A stretch of 64,000 bases of DNA. It comes from Sphingomonas sp. Root241 (GTDB taxonomy: Bacteria; Pseudomonadota; Alphaproteobacteria; Sphingomonadales; Sphingomonadaceae). The position numbers and the translations under genes are program-made. The notes under the pieces are model-generated. The model was not told where the DNA came from. It ran no database searches and saw only the letters and a program-made list of their open reading frames with translations. Below are positions 54,922 to 63,764 of the stretch, piece after piece. Numbering within the stretch: position 1 is the stretch's first letter; each line of letters begins with the position of its first letter. The DNA is taken from contig NZ_LMIV01000001.1 of assembly GCF_001428865.1 (NCBI RefSeq), positions 1,609,996-1,673,995 on the forward strand, given 5' to 3'.

Positions 54922-56463
54922 TCAGACCGGTTGGAAGCCATGTTCGTGGACCTTGTAGATCAGGTCGCGGTGCCTCGGCAGTCCGACGCGCAGTCGCTCG
55001 GTGTGCGTGACGTTCTCACGCATCGCGCGCTCGGCGAGCCGCGCTTCCCCGGCAAGCGCCGAGGGCTCGATCTCGGTGCGGAAGCCCATTCCGTAGAGTA
55101 CATATTGATAGCTGGCCGGGGGGAAGACTTCCTCGACCCGGTCGAACTCGTCGTGGAACCAGGGGGGCTGGTATTTCCACAGGAGCATCAGCTCCTGCAG
55201 GCGGTCCGGTATGCTCTCGGGCCGCACATTATCCCGCCAGAAGTCGCTGTCGGTGCGGCGGGTGAGGACATAATGGAGCTTGAGGAAATCCACGATCCGG
55301 CCCCAGCGATAGTGCGTCGTCGCATTGAAGCGCGAAGCAACGACATCCATGACTTCGCGGCACACCGGCATCTGCTCGGCGATGAGCTTCGCCGACAATT
55401 CGATGAGCACGATTGCCGAGGATTCGAGCGGCTCGAGGAATCCCGCGGCAAGCCCCACCGCGACGCAATTGCCCTTCCAGAACGTTTCGCGATGGCCGGA
55501 GCGTATCCTGATCTTGCGGACCGGGAGGTCCTTTCCAGCCTCTCCTAGATAGGCCCGCAGCTCTCGTTCGGCCTCGTCGTCGGAAATATGATGGCTCGAA
55601 AAGACGTGGCCGGTGCCCCGGCGGGTCGGCAGGCCGATATCCCAGATCCAGCCGGCAGACTGGGCCGTGGAGGTGGTGTGCGATGCGATCGGGCTGTCCT
55701 CTCGCGCATACGGCACCTGGACCGCGAGCGCGGTGTCGCAGAACAGAACATCGCCGCAGTCCTTGAACGGCACCCCCAACGCGTCGCCGAGCAACAGCGC
55801 GCGGAAGCCCGTGCAGTCGACGAAGAGATCGCCTTCGATCTCGCCGGCTTGTTCGGTCTCGACGCTTCTGATGTCGCCGTCTTCGGTCAGGTGAACGCGC
55901 CGGACATCCGCCAGGACATGCCGCACGCCCAGCTTCTCGCAACAATGGCGCTGCAGGAAGGGCGCGAACTTTCCGGCGTCGAGGTGATAGGCGTAATTGG
56001 CGACGGCATCATATTCGGGCGTGGCGATCGTCTTGGGCGCAAGCCCCGCATCGCAAATACGCCCCTGCGGCGTGACGGCGTCGCAGAAACTGCCCTTGAC
56101 TGGGCCGGCCAGCCAATGCGGCACGAGGTTGAGCTGGTGAAAGCTCTGCGGCAGCATCAGCGGATGATAATACGCGTCGTCGAGCGCGCCTGTCGTCCAG
56201 CGCGCGAAGCTGGCGCCCTGCTTGAACGCCGCGTCGCACTCACGGAAGAAATCGGTTTCGGAAACGCCGATCTTGGGAAGCGTCGTCCGTAGCGTCGGCC
56301 AGGTACCCTCGCCCACGCCGATGATCGGCGTAGTGGGGGATTCGATCAGCGTAACCGTGAAGCCGGCCGCCATCCGGCCACGGTGCTTCGCCGCGACGAT
56401 CCCGGCGGTCAGCCACCCGGCGGTCCCGCCGCCGACAATGACGATATTCTTGATCGGACGCAT
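54922..56463 (-). CDS. Flavin-dependent tryptophan-halogenase-like protein
   Basis: A 513-residue flavoprotein of the PrnA-like family. The FAD motif is GGGTAGW (11-17); the catalytic-lysine position is kept (Lys81 in AAFKQGASF), but the WxWxIP motif reads W272-I-W274-D-I-G277, with Gly for Pro. In carbohydrate-uptake loci such genes are commonly found beside TonB receptors, and their true substrate is unknown. It starts at the ATG 56463, 61 bp after the receptor stop, with a strong hairpin in the gap, and precedes the LacI gene. Confidence 0.88.
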   Translation of the reverse strand: MRPIKNIVIVGGGTAGWLTAGIVAAKHRGRMAAGFTVTLIESPTTPIIGVGEGTWPTLRTTLPKIGVSETDFFRECDAAFKQGASFARWTTGALDDAYYHPLMLPQSFHQLNLVPHWLAGPVKGSFCDAVTPQGRICDAGLAPKTIATPEYDAVANYAYHLDAGKFAPFLQRHCCEKLGVRHVLADVRRVHLTEDGDIRSVETEQAGEIEGDLFVDCTGFRALLLGDALGVPFKDCGDVLFCDTALAVQVPYAREDSPIASHTTSTAQSAGWIWDIGLPTRRGTGHVFSSHHISDDEAERELRAYLGEAGKDLPVRKIRIRSGHRETFWKGNCVAVGLAAGFLEPLESSAIVLIELSAKLIAEQMPVCREVMDVVASRFNATTHYRWGRIVDFLKLHYVLTRRTDSDFWRDNVRPESIPDRLQELMLLWKYQPPWFHDEFDRVEEVFPPASYQYVLYGMGFRTEIEPSALAGEARLAERAMRENVTHTERLRVGLPRHRDLIYKVHEHGFQPV

Positions 56464-56487
56464 GCGCGCAATCTTCAGCGACAATGC

Positions 56488-56510
56488 CGGGGGTGTCAAA
56501 GACACCCCCG
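56488..56510 (-). terminator. Intercistronic hairpin between receptor and halogenase genes
   Basis: GGGGGTGTC (56489-56497) and its exact complement (56501-56509) around an AAA loop, extended by one C-G pair. It has no T-run and stands in the 61-bp gap of two same-strand genes, suggesting attenuation or mRNA-end protection rather than full termination. Confidence 0.6.
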
Positions 56511-56524
56511 AAGTAGGGAAAGGG

Positions 56525-59518
56525 TCAGAGCTTGATGCGCAGACCCGCAGTAAACCGCCGTCCGTAACCATAAACGTCGAGCAGCTGGTTGTTGTACCGG
56601 CCGTGCGTGCTCATCGTCTCGTTGGTGATGTTCAGCGCCTCACCGAAGACATTGATGTTCTCGGTGATCTGGTAGCTGGCGCTGAGGTCGACCTGGGTGC
56701 TGGCATTGACGAACGTCGGTTCGGCCCCGAATGCGCCGGTGTTCTGCACCTGGCCGAATTGCAGCAGATATTCGTCGCGCCAGTTGAGCGCCGCGCGGAA
56801 CTCGAACCCGTATTTGTCGAAGAAGCCGACGAAATTCGCCGAGTTCGCGAGTCCGGTCACCGCGAACCCGCTCTGGCTGATGTCGCTGCGGTCATAGGGC
56901 TTGTTCGTTTCCACGAACGTGCCGTTGGCGATGAAGCCGAAGCCCGAATCCCCGAACGTGTGCTGCAGTGCCAGCTCGACACCCCGAACCGTCGCGTCCG
57001 GCCCGTTCACGCGCTGCGAGACGCTGAACTGCGCCGCCTGCCCGGTCGAGGGATCGACGACTCCGTTGATCGTCTGGCGCTGCGTGCCCTGGACGATGAA
57101 GTTCGAGACGTTCTTCAGGAAGAAATTCACCGACGCATAGGAATTGCGCTGATAATACCATTCCGCCGCGACATCGAAATTGTCGGCAAGATAAGGCTGC
57201 AACAGGGGGTTGCCGCCATCGGCGGTGAGCGCTCCGACACGTTGGCCCGAGCCGATATTGAGCACGGGCGTCAGCAGATTGAGCGTCGGCCGCGTCAGCG
57301 TGCGCGAGGCGTCGAAACGCAGCACCAGCTTGGGCGTGAGCTCGAGCTTCATGTCCACCGCGGGCAGCAAATAGCTGTAGCTGTTCCGCGTCGTCACTTC
57401 CTGAGACGGGCCGAAGTTCACGGTGAGCAATGTCGGGTCGGTGGTGCTCGGCGTGATCGAAGTCGGCAGCCGGCCGACGCCGGTGGAAGCGAGCTTGGTC
57501 GATTCCTGGCGCACGCCGGCATTGAAGTGGAACGGCATGCCGGCGATTTCGGTCTTGTACTTGGCCGACAGGAAGAGCGACCAGGTCTTTTCGTTGATGT
57601 TGCGATAGCTGCCGACATCATTGGCGACGTCGAACGTGCCGGTGAAGGCAGTGCCGCAACAGCCATAATTATACCCAGGGATCGTCGTCGCCTGCGGGTT
57701 GCCGAGACCGGTCAGGAAATCCTGATACGCAACCGCCGAGAAATTGATCAGCGTCGGTGGGAGCGTGCCGCTGAAGCCGGGAATGAAGCCATCGGTACTG
57801 ATGGTGCCCCTGTACAGGTTCGCCGGGATGGCGACGCCGCCCGTCGTTCCCGATGCCGGGCCATAGCCCGAATAGGCCTGCCAGAAGTTGTTCGCGAAGG
57901 TGTTGGCGCTGCGGAACTTGAACGTATCGTCCACATAGGATCCGCCGATCGACAGCGTCAGATCGTCCTGCGTCCATTTGGCCCGCAGCCGGCCCTGCTT
58001 GATCGTATCGGTATTCTTGTTCGCGATGTTGACGGTGACGTGCGATCCGATGGCCGACATGTCGGCCCAGCGGTTCGGATCGCCGTTGACGCCATAGCTG
58101 TGGAGCGACGGGATCACTTCGTCGCTGTCTCCGGTGATCGCGATACCCAGCGCCGGGCCGATCCCGAACCCGTAGCCGACATCGGCGCCCTTCCCGTTGA
58201 CGCGTCCGTCAGGGTTCAACCAACTGCGCGAGAGGCTGCCGTCAGCCTCGATTTCCAGATTCTGGGTCGCGTCCCACTTGACGTTGAGCCCGGTCTGGTT
58301 GGTGCGCCGCCAGTTGCTGTCGGTGCCGGCGGTAAAGTCGGTCTGCGATCCCGCCTGCGTGAAATCGAGCGGCACCCCATTGTCGTCGAGCTTCACGTTG
58401 CGCAGCGATCCCTGGTTGAACCAGATACCGAAGCCGAACGTGTCCGTGTTGATGCGCTGATCGGAATAATTGTTGTCGACCGTCAGCAGCAGATCGTCCG
58501 ACGGCTGCCATTGAATGGCGATCCGCCCGTCGATGCGCTCATCCTTCGTATAGGATTGCTGCGCACCATATTGCTGCTCGAAGAAGCCGACGATCGTCTG
58601 CTGCTGCGACGCCGGCGCGGTCGTGTCGGAGGTCGGGTTGCACGTCGCAGCGGTGCTGCCGGCGAGCTGGCACGGCGCATATTTCCCGCCCGGGAATCCG
58701 TGGACGAAGACATTGTTCGTGCGGGTGTCGTGCCGCGTATAGATCACGCTGGCAAGGATTCCGAAGCTATCGTCCGCGAAGCTGTCGCTGATCAGCAAGC
58801 CGCCCGAAGGCACGATGCGCTTCGAATAATTCTGGATCGACCCCGAAGCCGACGCCGCAAGGCGGAACCCGGGATGGTCGAGCGGCTTGGGATAGGCGAT
58901 GTCGATGGTCGCGCCGATCGAGTTGGCCGCGACCGTCACGTCCGGGGTCTTGTACACGGTGAGTGCGCCGATGAAGTCGGATCCGACGGTGCTGAAATCG
59001 ATCGACCGTCCGCCCGTGGCGGTGGCGAGACGCCGACCGTCGACGAGAGTCTCGTTGAAATCGCCACCGAAGCCGCGGATCGTAACGCCGTTCGCCTCGC
59101 CCCGCACGCCGTCGCGCTGGATCGAGACACCGGGAAGACGCTGCAGCGAGGCGGCGACGTTCGAATCAGGGAACTTGCCGATGTCCTCGGACGAAATGAC
59201 GTCGACGACTCCCGACGCCTCGCGCTTCGCATCGAGGTTGCGCTGGAGCGAGCCGCGGATGCCGGTGACGACGATTTCGTCCTGCTCGGCCTGGGTCACG
59301 GTCGACTGCGCATCGGGCGTTTCGTTCTGGGCGGTCCTCGTCGGGGCGTCGCGGCCTGTAGGGTCAGGTGCGGCCCGCTCGTCTCTCGACACCGTTACCG
59401 AAGATGCGAGAGCCGGCAGCGTGAATGTTAGCGCTACCAAACTTGAAGCACAAAAAAGCGCCAATTTGACCGTCGAGCGCGTCCCCGACGCATTTGTCTG
59501 TGTAATAATGCCCTTCAT
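56525..59518 (-). CDS. TonB-dependent receptor of the halogenase/SapC cluster
   Basis: A 997-residue outer-membrane receptor with signal peptide (VKLALFCASSLVALTFTLPALA), TonB box-like DEIVVTGIRGSLQRNLDAKR, plug domain (ISSEDIGKFPDSNVAASLQRLPGVSIQRDGVRGEANGVTIRGFGGDFNETLVDGRR) and a barrel ending FTAGLRIKL. This plug wording is typical of receptors next to tryptophan halogenase-like and SapC genes in sphingomonads, Caulobacter and Xanthomonas. The ATG follows AAGGAGGGGG. TGTTAGCGCTACCA, a LacI-type palindrome, lies within its signal-peptide codons (59426-59439). Confidence 0.92.
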   Translation of the reverse strand: MKGIITQTNASGTRSTVKLALFCASSLVALTFTLPALASSVTVSRDERAAPDPTGRDAPTRTAQNETPDAQSTVTQAEQDEIVVTGIRGSLQRNLDAKREASGVVDVISSEDIGKFPDSNVAASLQRLPGVSIQRDGVRGEANGVTIRGFGGDFNETLVDGRRLATATGGRSIDFSTVGSDFIGALTVYKTPDVTVAANSIGATIDIAYPKPLDHPGFRLAASASGSIQNYSKRIVPSGGLLISDSFADDSFGILASVIYTRHDTRTNNVFVHGFPGGKYAPCQLAGSTAATCNPTSDTTAPASQQQTIVGFFEQQYGAQQSYTKDERIDGRIAIQWQPSDDLLLTVDNNYSDQRINTDTFGFGIWFNQGSLRNVKLDDNGVPLDFTQAGSQTDFTAGTDSNWRRTNQTGLNVKWDATQNLEIEADGSLSRSWLNPDGRVNGKGADVGYGFGIGPALGIAITGDSDEVIPSLHSYGVNGDPNRWADMSAIGSHVTVNIANKNTDTIKQGRLRAKWTQDDLTLSIGGSYVDDTFKFRSANTFANNFWQAYSGYGPASGTTGGVAIPANLYRGTISTDGFIPGFSGTLPPTLINFSAVAYQDFLTGLGNPQATTIPGYNYGCCGTAFTGTFDVANDVGSYRNINEKTWSLFLSAKYKTEIAGMPFHFNAGVRQESTKLASTGVGRLPTSITPSTTDPTLLTVNFGPSQEVTTRNSYSYLLPAVDMKLELTPKLVLRFDASRTLTRPTLNLLTPVLNIGSGQRVGALTADGGNPLLQPYLADNFDVAAEWYYQRNSYASVNFFLKNVSNFIVQGTQRQTINGVVDPSTGQAAQFSVSQRVNGPDATVRGVELALQHTFGDSGFGFIANGTFVETNKPYDRSDISQSGFAVTGLANSANFVGFFDKYGFEFRAALNWRDEYLLQFGQVQNTGAFGAEPTFVNASTQVDLSASYQITENINVFGEALNITNETMSTHGRYNNQLLDVYGYGRRFTAGLRIKL
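59426..59439. promoter_or_regulatory. LacI-type palindrome inside the receptor's signal-peptide codons
   Basis: TGTTAGCGCTACCA, with the perfect core TAGCGCTA, lies about 80-90 bp inside the gene (codons 27-31). It matches the Caulobacter-type sugar operator pattern better than the copies outside genes. Confidence 0.55.
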
Positions 59519-59707
59519 GCCGATACCCCCTCCTTAAGGTATAGACCGATTGCACGCCGGATCACCGGCGCGGACTCGCGCGAAGCGGTTGAAAACCCGC
59601 TTTATTATTCGATAGGCAAGCACCCGCAGCGTCGCGGACACCCGCGAGCCGATAACGGCCATCCTCCCGATCCATCTCTGCGAATCTGCCCGGACAATAA
59701 CCAACTA

Positions 59708-59721
59708 CGTTAGCGCTATCA
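59708..59721. promoter_or_regulatory. LacI-type operator-like sequence between divergent genes
   Basis: CGTTAGCGCTATCA lies in the 305-bp gap between the receptor (start 59518, leftward) and SapC (start 59824, rightward), with TAGCGCTA at its centre. It could control both promoters. Nothing else was recognised in this gap. Confidence 0.65.
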
Positions 59722-59823
59722 ACAATAATTTGTCGGCGTATAACAATGCGACAGAGCGTTGACCTCGCGCGGCTTTCGGCATCGAATAATTGATGCCCGG
59801 CGCGGCCAGCTTCAGGAGGGGGA

Positions 59824-60516
59824 ATGCCGAGAGAGCTCGAATTGCTGGATACCGAGGCGCATCGCGATCTCCGCATCGCGCGCGGGCAGGAAACCGCGCC
59901 GCACTTCGTGCAGGTGGTCGTCTCGGAATTCGCCTCGGCCGCCACTTGCTGTCCGATCCTGCTCACCAAGAACCCGGACACCGGACAATTCTATGCCGGG
60001 GCCATGTACGGATTCAAACCGGGCGAGAATCTGTTGCGGGATCCGGTCGGGGAGACGCGGCCTTATCATCCGCTCGACCTCGAGCGTCAGGGCTTCTTCA
60101 TCTCCGGCGACAGCATCGCGATCGACCCGCACCATGCGAGGTTCGATGCGCCCGACGGAGAGGCGCTCTTCGCCGACAATGGCGAACCCGGCGCGCGGCT
60201 GCGGAAAATCCAGCAGGTGCTCCGCCAATTGAAGACCGGCGTGGAGGAAACCGACAGGTTCATCCAGACGCTGCTCGCGCATCGCCTCATCGACCCGGTC
60301 GATATCACGCTGCGTTTCGATGACGGTGAGACGCTGGCGCTTCAGGGGCTCTATACGGTCAGCCTCGACAGCCTGCACGAGCTCGACGACGCAGCCGTGC
60401 TGGAGCTGTTCCGACTGGGCTATCTGCAGCTCGCTTATTGCATGGCCGATTCGCTCAAGCAGATTCCGGCCCTCGCCCACCGGCGCAATCGACGCCTGGC
60501 GGCCACGCCAGGATAG
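59824..60516 (+). CDS. SapC family protein
   Basis: A 230-residue soluble protein. The SapC-family segments are FVQVVVSEFASAATCCPILLTKNPDTGQFYAGAMYGFKPGENLL and GFFISGDSIAIDP. SapC-like proteins occur beside TonB receptors and halogenase-like genes in carbohydrate loci, with unknown biochemical role. The ATG follows AGGAGGGGG. The cupin-like gene begins 5 bp after its stop, so the two are co-transcribed. Confidence 0.9.
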   Translation: MPRELELLDTEAHRDLRIARGQETAPHFVQVVVSEFASAATCCPILLTKNPDTGQFYAGAMYGFKPGENLLRDPVGETRPYHPLDLERQGFFISGDSIAIDPHHARFDAPDGEALFADNGEPGARLRKIQQVLRQLKTGVEETDRFIQTLLAHRLIDPVDITLRFDDGETLALQGLYTVSLDSLHELDDAAVLELFRLGYLQLAYCMADSLKQIPALAHRRNRRLAATPG

Positions 60517-60521
60517 TCCGG

Positions 60522-61523
60522 GTGCGCGAGATTTCCGCCGACCAGGGATTCGCTCCCGAAAGCTTTCAACGGGAAGTAGCCGATGCCTGCGCGCCGGTCA
60601 TCCTTCGCGGGCTCGGACAAGACTGGCCCGTCGTCGCGGCAGCGCAGGAGTCGCGTGATGCGCTGTTCGCCTATTTGCAGCGCTTCGATTCCGGCCAGAC
60701 TGGCCAGGCATTCATCGGCCCTCCCGCGATCGCCGGACGTTATCATTATGGCACCGGCCCGGACGGCTTCAACTTTGCGCGCGAAACGCTGTCGCTGCCG
60801 GAAACCCTGCGGCGCATCGCAGCTGCGGCGGATCAGCCGGAGCTGCCCTCGGTCTATATGGGCTCGCTGCCGACGGACGCCCATTTGCCGGGCTTCGCAG
60901 ACGAGAATCGCGCAGCCTTCCTGCCACGCGCCATTCGACCACGCATCTGGATCGGCAACGCATCGCAGGTCGCGTGCCACTACGATACCTATGACAATCT
61001 GGCGCTCGTCGGAGCCGGACGGCGGCGCTTCACGCTCTATCCGCCCGACGCCATAGCCGACCTCTATGTCGGGCCGATCGACCATAATATGGCCGGCCAG
61101 CCGGTCAGCCTGGCAGCCGGATCCCCCGACGGCGATTCACGCTATCCCAAGTTCGAAGCGGCACGCCCGCGGGCGCTGCACGCGGAGCTGGAACCCGGCG
61201 ACGCGCTCTACATCCCGAAGCTCTGGTGGCACCAGATCGAAGCGACCAGCCCGGTGAACGTCCTGATCAATTACTGGTGGGACGGGTTCAGCGCCGGCCC
61301 CGATGCGCCTTATGCTACGATGATGCTGGCGATGATCGCCATCGCCGAGCGCCCAGCCGCCGAGCGTGCGGCCTGGCGCGCCTTCTTCGACCATTATGTC
61401 TTTCGTCCCGACGGCCATCCGCTCGCGCATCTGCCCGAGGAACGGCACGGCATATTGGGGCCGCTGCGCAGCAATTACGGGCGGATACGCGCGATGGTGA
61501 TGCAGGTCCTGCGCGGCGGTTGA
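60522..61523 (+). CDS. Cupin-like (JmjC-type) protein
   Basis: A 333-residue soluble protein of the cupin-like/JmjC group (Pass1-like in these loci). The metal-binding candidates are His and Asp in ACHYDTYDNLALV, a classic H-x-D-type pair, and a late histidine in LWWHQIEATSPVNVLINYWW. It may be an iron/2-oxoglutarate oxygenase. The GTG at 60522 is the likely start, 5 bp after SapC. It ends convergent with the GH51 gene, its stop inside a strong hairpin. Confidence 0.83.
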   Translation: MREISADQGFAPESFQREVADACAPVILRGLGQDWPVVAAAQESRDALFAYLQRFDSGQTGQAFIGPPAIAGRYHYGTGPDGFNFARETLSLPETLRRIAAAADQPELPSVYMGSLPTDAHLPGFADENRAAFLPRAIRPRIWIGNASQVACHYDTYDNLALVGAGRRRFTLYPPDAIADLYVGPIDHNMAGQPVSLAAGSPDGDSRYPKFEAARPRALHAELEPGDALYIPKLWWHQIEATSPVNVLINYWWDGFSAGPDAPYATMMLAMIAIAERPAAERAAWRAFFDHYVFRPDGHPLAHLPEERHGILGPLRSNYGRIRAMVMQVLRGG

Positions 61524-61537
61524 GCGCCGCCGCGCAG
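61509..61537. terminator. Bidirectional hairpin between cupin-like and GH51 genes
   Basis: A 10-bp perfect stem (CTGCGCGGCG, 61509-61518, with 61528-61537) overlaps the stop of the cupin-like gene and precedes the stop of the convergent GH51 gene. It lacks a T-run. Confidence 0.5.
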
Positions 61538-61543
61538 GGTCGG

Positions 61544-63604
61544 TCATTGTCCGACGGGATATTCGAAGATCGTCACCGATATCGGATCGACGGTGAGTGA
61601 ACGGCCGAGCGCCGGCACGCGCCTCTCGCTGATCGTCACGCCGGCCGGCTTGCCGACCTTGTTCTCGGCGTCGAGTGATTTGCCGGTGAGCAGCCACCGG
61701 GTGCCCGCGCCGCCCGGCTTGAGACCGCGCGGTTCGACCGTCAGGCGCTGTGGCTTGTAGGTAGCGTTCACCACCGCGATACGCAGCCGCTTGCCGTTGG
61801 GGCTCAGCCCGGCGATCACATCGAGCGGCCAGGTCGCGCTTCCCGCCTTCACCTGTGGATGCGCGAAGCCCACGGGATAACGTGGGTCGGGTTGAGGGAC
61901 GTTGCCCTCGACTGCCAGCGGGATCGTGCCCGCGCCGAATCGTTCGCCGTACAATTTGAATATCGCGCCCGTGGTGTTGAGCGTCGCGGCGGTCGGCGTG
62001 ATGTCCATTGTCGAGGCACCGGTCGTGAAGGCGCTCATCGTCAGGAAATCGGTGTGGCGCAGCATTTCCTGCATCACCATCGCATAAGCGAGCGCATTCT
62101 TGAGCGTCGGCTTGCCGAAATAGGCGTACTCGTCAATCGACAGGAATATCTTGCGATCCCGGATCGCCGGGAAGCGCTGCTGGTAGATCTTCCATTCCTC
62201 GGCCTTCATCCGGACGTGGTTCGAAGGCGAGCGCGCATATTCGATCAGCTCGGCATCCGCGGGAGCATTCGGGCGCTCTTCCGGGCGGTCATACCAATGC
62301 TCGCTGATGCCATCGAAACTGCCCATCGCATGCGCGAAGAAGCCGCCGGTCCAGTCCTCCTCGGTTCCGAATTTGTGCTGGATGCTCTCGAGCGAGGCAT
62401 TTTCCTTGAAATCGCGCGGATGGAGCTGATCGGGCATCGCACCCGAGGCGATGAGCGTGATCGACGGGTCTACCTTCCGCATCCGCTCGGCGAACTCGCG
62501 ATGCTTGATCAGATAATATTCGAGGCTCGTCTTGCCGATCTGCCACCATCCATAGGGCTCGTTGCCAATATTCCAGAGCCGGACGCCATAGGGTTCGGGA
62601 TGACCGTTGGCCGCGCGCTTCGCACCCCAGTCGCTGGTCGCCGGGCCGTTGAGATATTCCACTTCCTCAGCGGCCGAATTGGCATCGCCCAGGCCGGCAT
62701 TGACGGTGACATAGGGTTCGACATCCAGGATCCGGGTGAGCCGCATCCATTCGTCCATGCCGATGTCGTTCGGCTGCATGGCGCTCCACGCATGATCGAA
62801 CATCGGCGCGCGGCGATCGCGCGGACCGAGCGCGCCGTGCCAATCCCAGTCGGAGAGGAAATTCCCGCCCGGCAGCCGCCAGAAGCCCGAGTTCAGCGAC
62901 TTCGCAATGGCAGTCGTGTCGGCGCGCCAGCCGTCGATATTGTCCGAAGGCATGAGCGAAACGGCGGCGATCCGGAAGCGGCCGCTGCCGGTTCCCGTGA
63001 TCTCGAGCCGCGCGTCCGTGGTGTCGGCGCCCGGCGTGAAAGCGAAGTCTGCGCGCTGCCAGGCGGGCCCGGCGGCGGGCAAAGTCACGACCTGCCGGTC
63101 CCCTTCGCCGTCGCCCCAGATCAGCGCGACCTGCACCTTGGCCGCCGCATCGCCCGACAGCCACAGCGATCCGTCGTGGCGGTTTCCCTTCGCGACGCCG
63201 ATGCCGGATTGCGCCAGCCCGCGCGGCGTTTCGCCGACCGCGACGCTGGGGCTGTGCGGACCGACGAACGGATCCTGCGTGTCCATCTTCACGGCATCGT
63301 CGCCCCCGATCGGGCGCCATTTGCGATAGGCGACTCCGGGGCGGCCCTCGGCATTGGGCGGCGGCGGAACGTCCTTCGCCTCGGAAACGACCGGATAATA
63401 GAATTTGCGGTCGTCGAGCATCTCCGCCCACAAGGTGCGCGCCACCAGCCCGCCGATCGGCTCGATGAACATGCCATAAGCGTAGCGCGTGACCGGTGCG
63501 GCACGTTTCGCGCCATCGATAGTGACACGGATCTCCTGTGCGCCCAGTGGCGCACCTCCTGCGAGAATCAATGCGAGCGTCGCCGCTTTCGCTGCCGGCC
63601 TCAT
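61544..63604 (-). CDS. GH51 alpha-L-arabinofuranosidase, secreted
   Basis: A 686-residue exported glycoside hydrolase: signal peptide (KAATLALILAGGAPLGAQ), a carbohydrate-binding-like insertion (about 130-220), the catalytic barrel and a C-terminal beta domain. Acid/base Glu349 is in LWNIGNEPYGWW and the nucleophile Glu492 in LSIDEYAYF. It should release terminal arabinofuranose from arabinan or arabinoxylan in the periplasm. The ATG at 63604 follows GGAGGG; an ATG at 63616 is also in frame. An 18-bp operator-like copy lies 42 bp upstream, and a divergent esterase gene follows. Confidence 0.9.
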   Translation of the reverse strand: MRPAAKAATLALILAGGAPLGAQEIRVTIDGAKRAAPVTRYAYGMFIEPIGGLVARTLWAEMLDDRKFYYPVVSEAKDVPPPPNAEGRPGVAYRKWRPIGGDDAVKMDTQDPFVGPHSPSVAVGETPRGLAQSGIGVAKGNRHDGSLWLSGDAAAKVQVALIWGDGEGDRQVVTLPAAGPAWQRADFAFTPGADTTDARLEITGTGSGRFRIAAVSLMPSDNIDGWRADTTAIAKSLNSGFWRLPGGNFLSDWDWHGALGPRDRRAPMFDHAWSAMQPNDIGMDEWMRLTRILDVEPYVTVNAGLGDANSAAEEVEYLNGPATSDWGAKRAANGHPEPYGVRLWNIGNEPYGWWQIGKTSLEYYLIKHREFAERMRKVDPSITLIASGAMPDQLHPRDFKENASLESIQHKFGTEEDWTGGFFAHAMGSFDGISEHWYDRPEERPNAPADAELIEYARSPSNHVRMKAEEWKIYQQRFPAIRDRKIFLSIDEYAYFGKPTLKNALAYAMVMQEMLRHTDFLTMSAFTTGASTMDITPTAATLNTTGAIFKLYGERFGAGTIPLAVEGNVPQPDPRYPVGFAHPQVKAGSATWPLDVIAGLSPNGKRLRIAVVNATYKPQRLTVEPRGLKPGGAGTRWLLTGKSLDAENKVGKPAGVTISERRVPALGRSLTVDPISVTIFEYPVGQ

Positions 63605-63645
63605 CCATCCCTCCATTGTGTTATTTTCTGTTGCCGCTACGCGTA

Positions 63646-63663
63646 ACGGTAGCGTTAACATTG
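63646..63663. promoter_or_regulatory. LacI-type operator-like sequence (18-mer, copy 2)
   Basis: ACGGTAGCGTTAACATTG, identical to 53145-53162, lies between the leftward GH51 gene (start 63604) and the rightward esterase gene (start 63765). Confidence 0.75.
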
Positions 63664-63764
63664 CACCAGCCCTGTTTCGGCAATTTGTCGGAGTGCTGGG
63701 CTTGCAGCAGAAGATGCGGGAATGTTCGTAAGGATCGACAACGGGCGATCCGTCACAGGAGAGG

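Noticed and set aside
56222..59431. Open frame of over 1000 codons antisense to the TonB receptor
   Set aside because: Codon-composition shadow; the receptor on the minus strand has signal peptide, plug and barrel features, while this one has no coherent fold.
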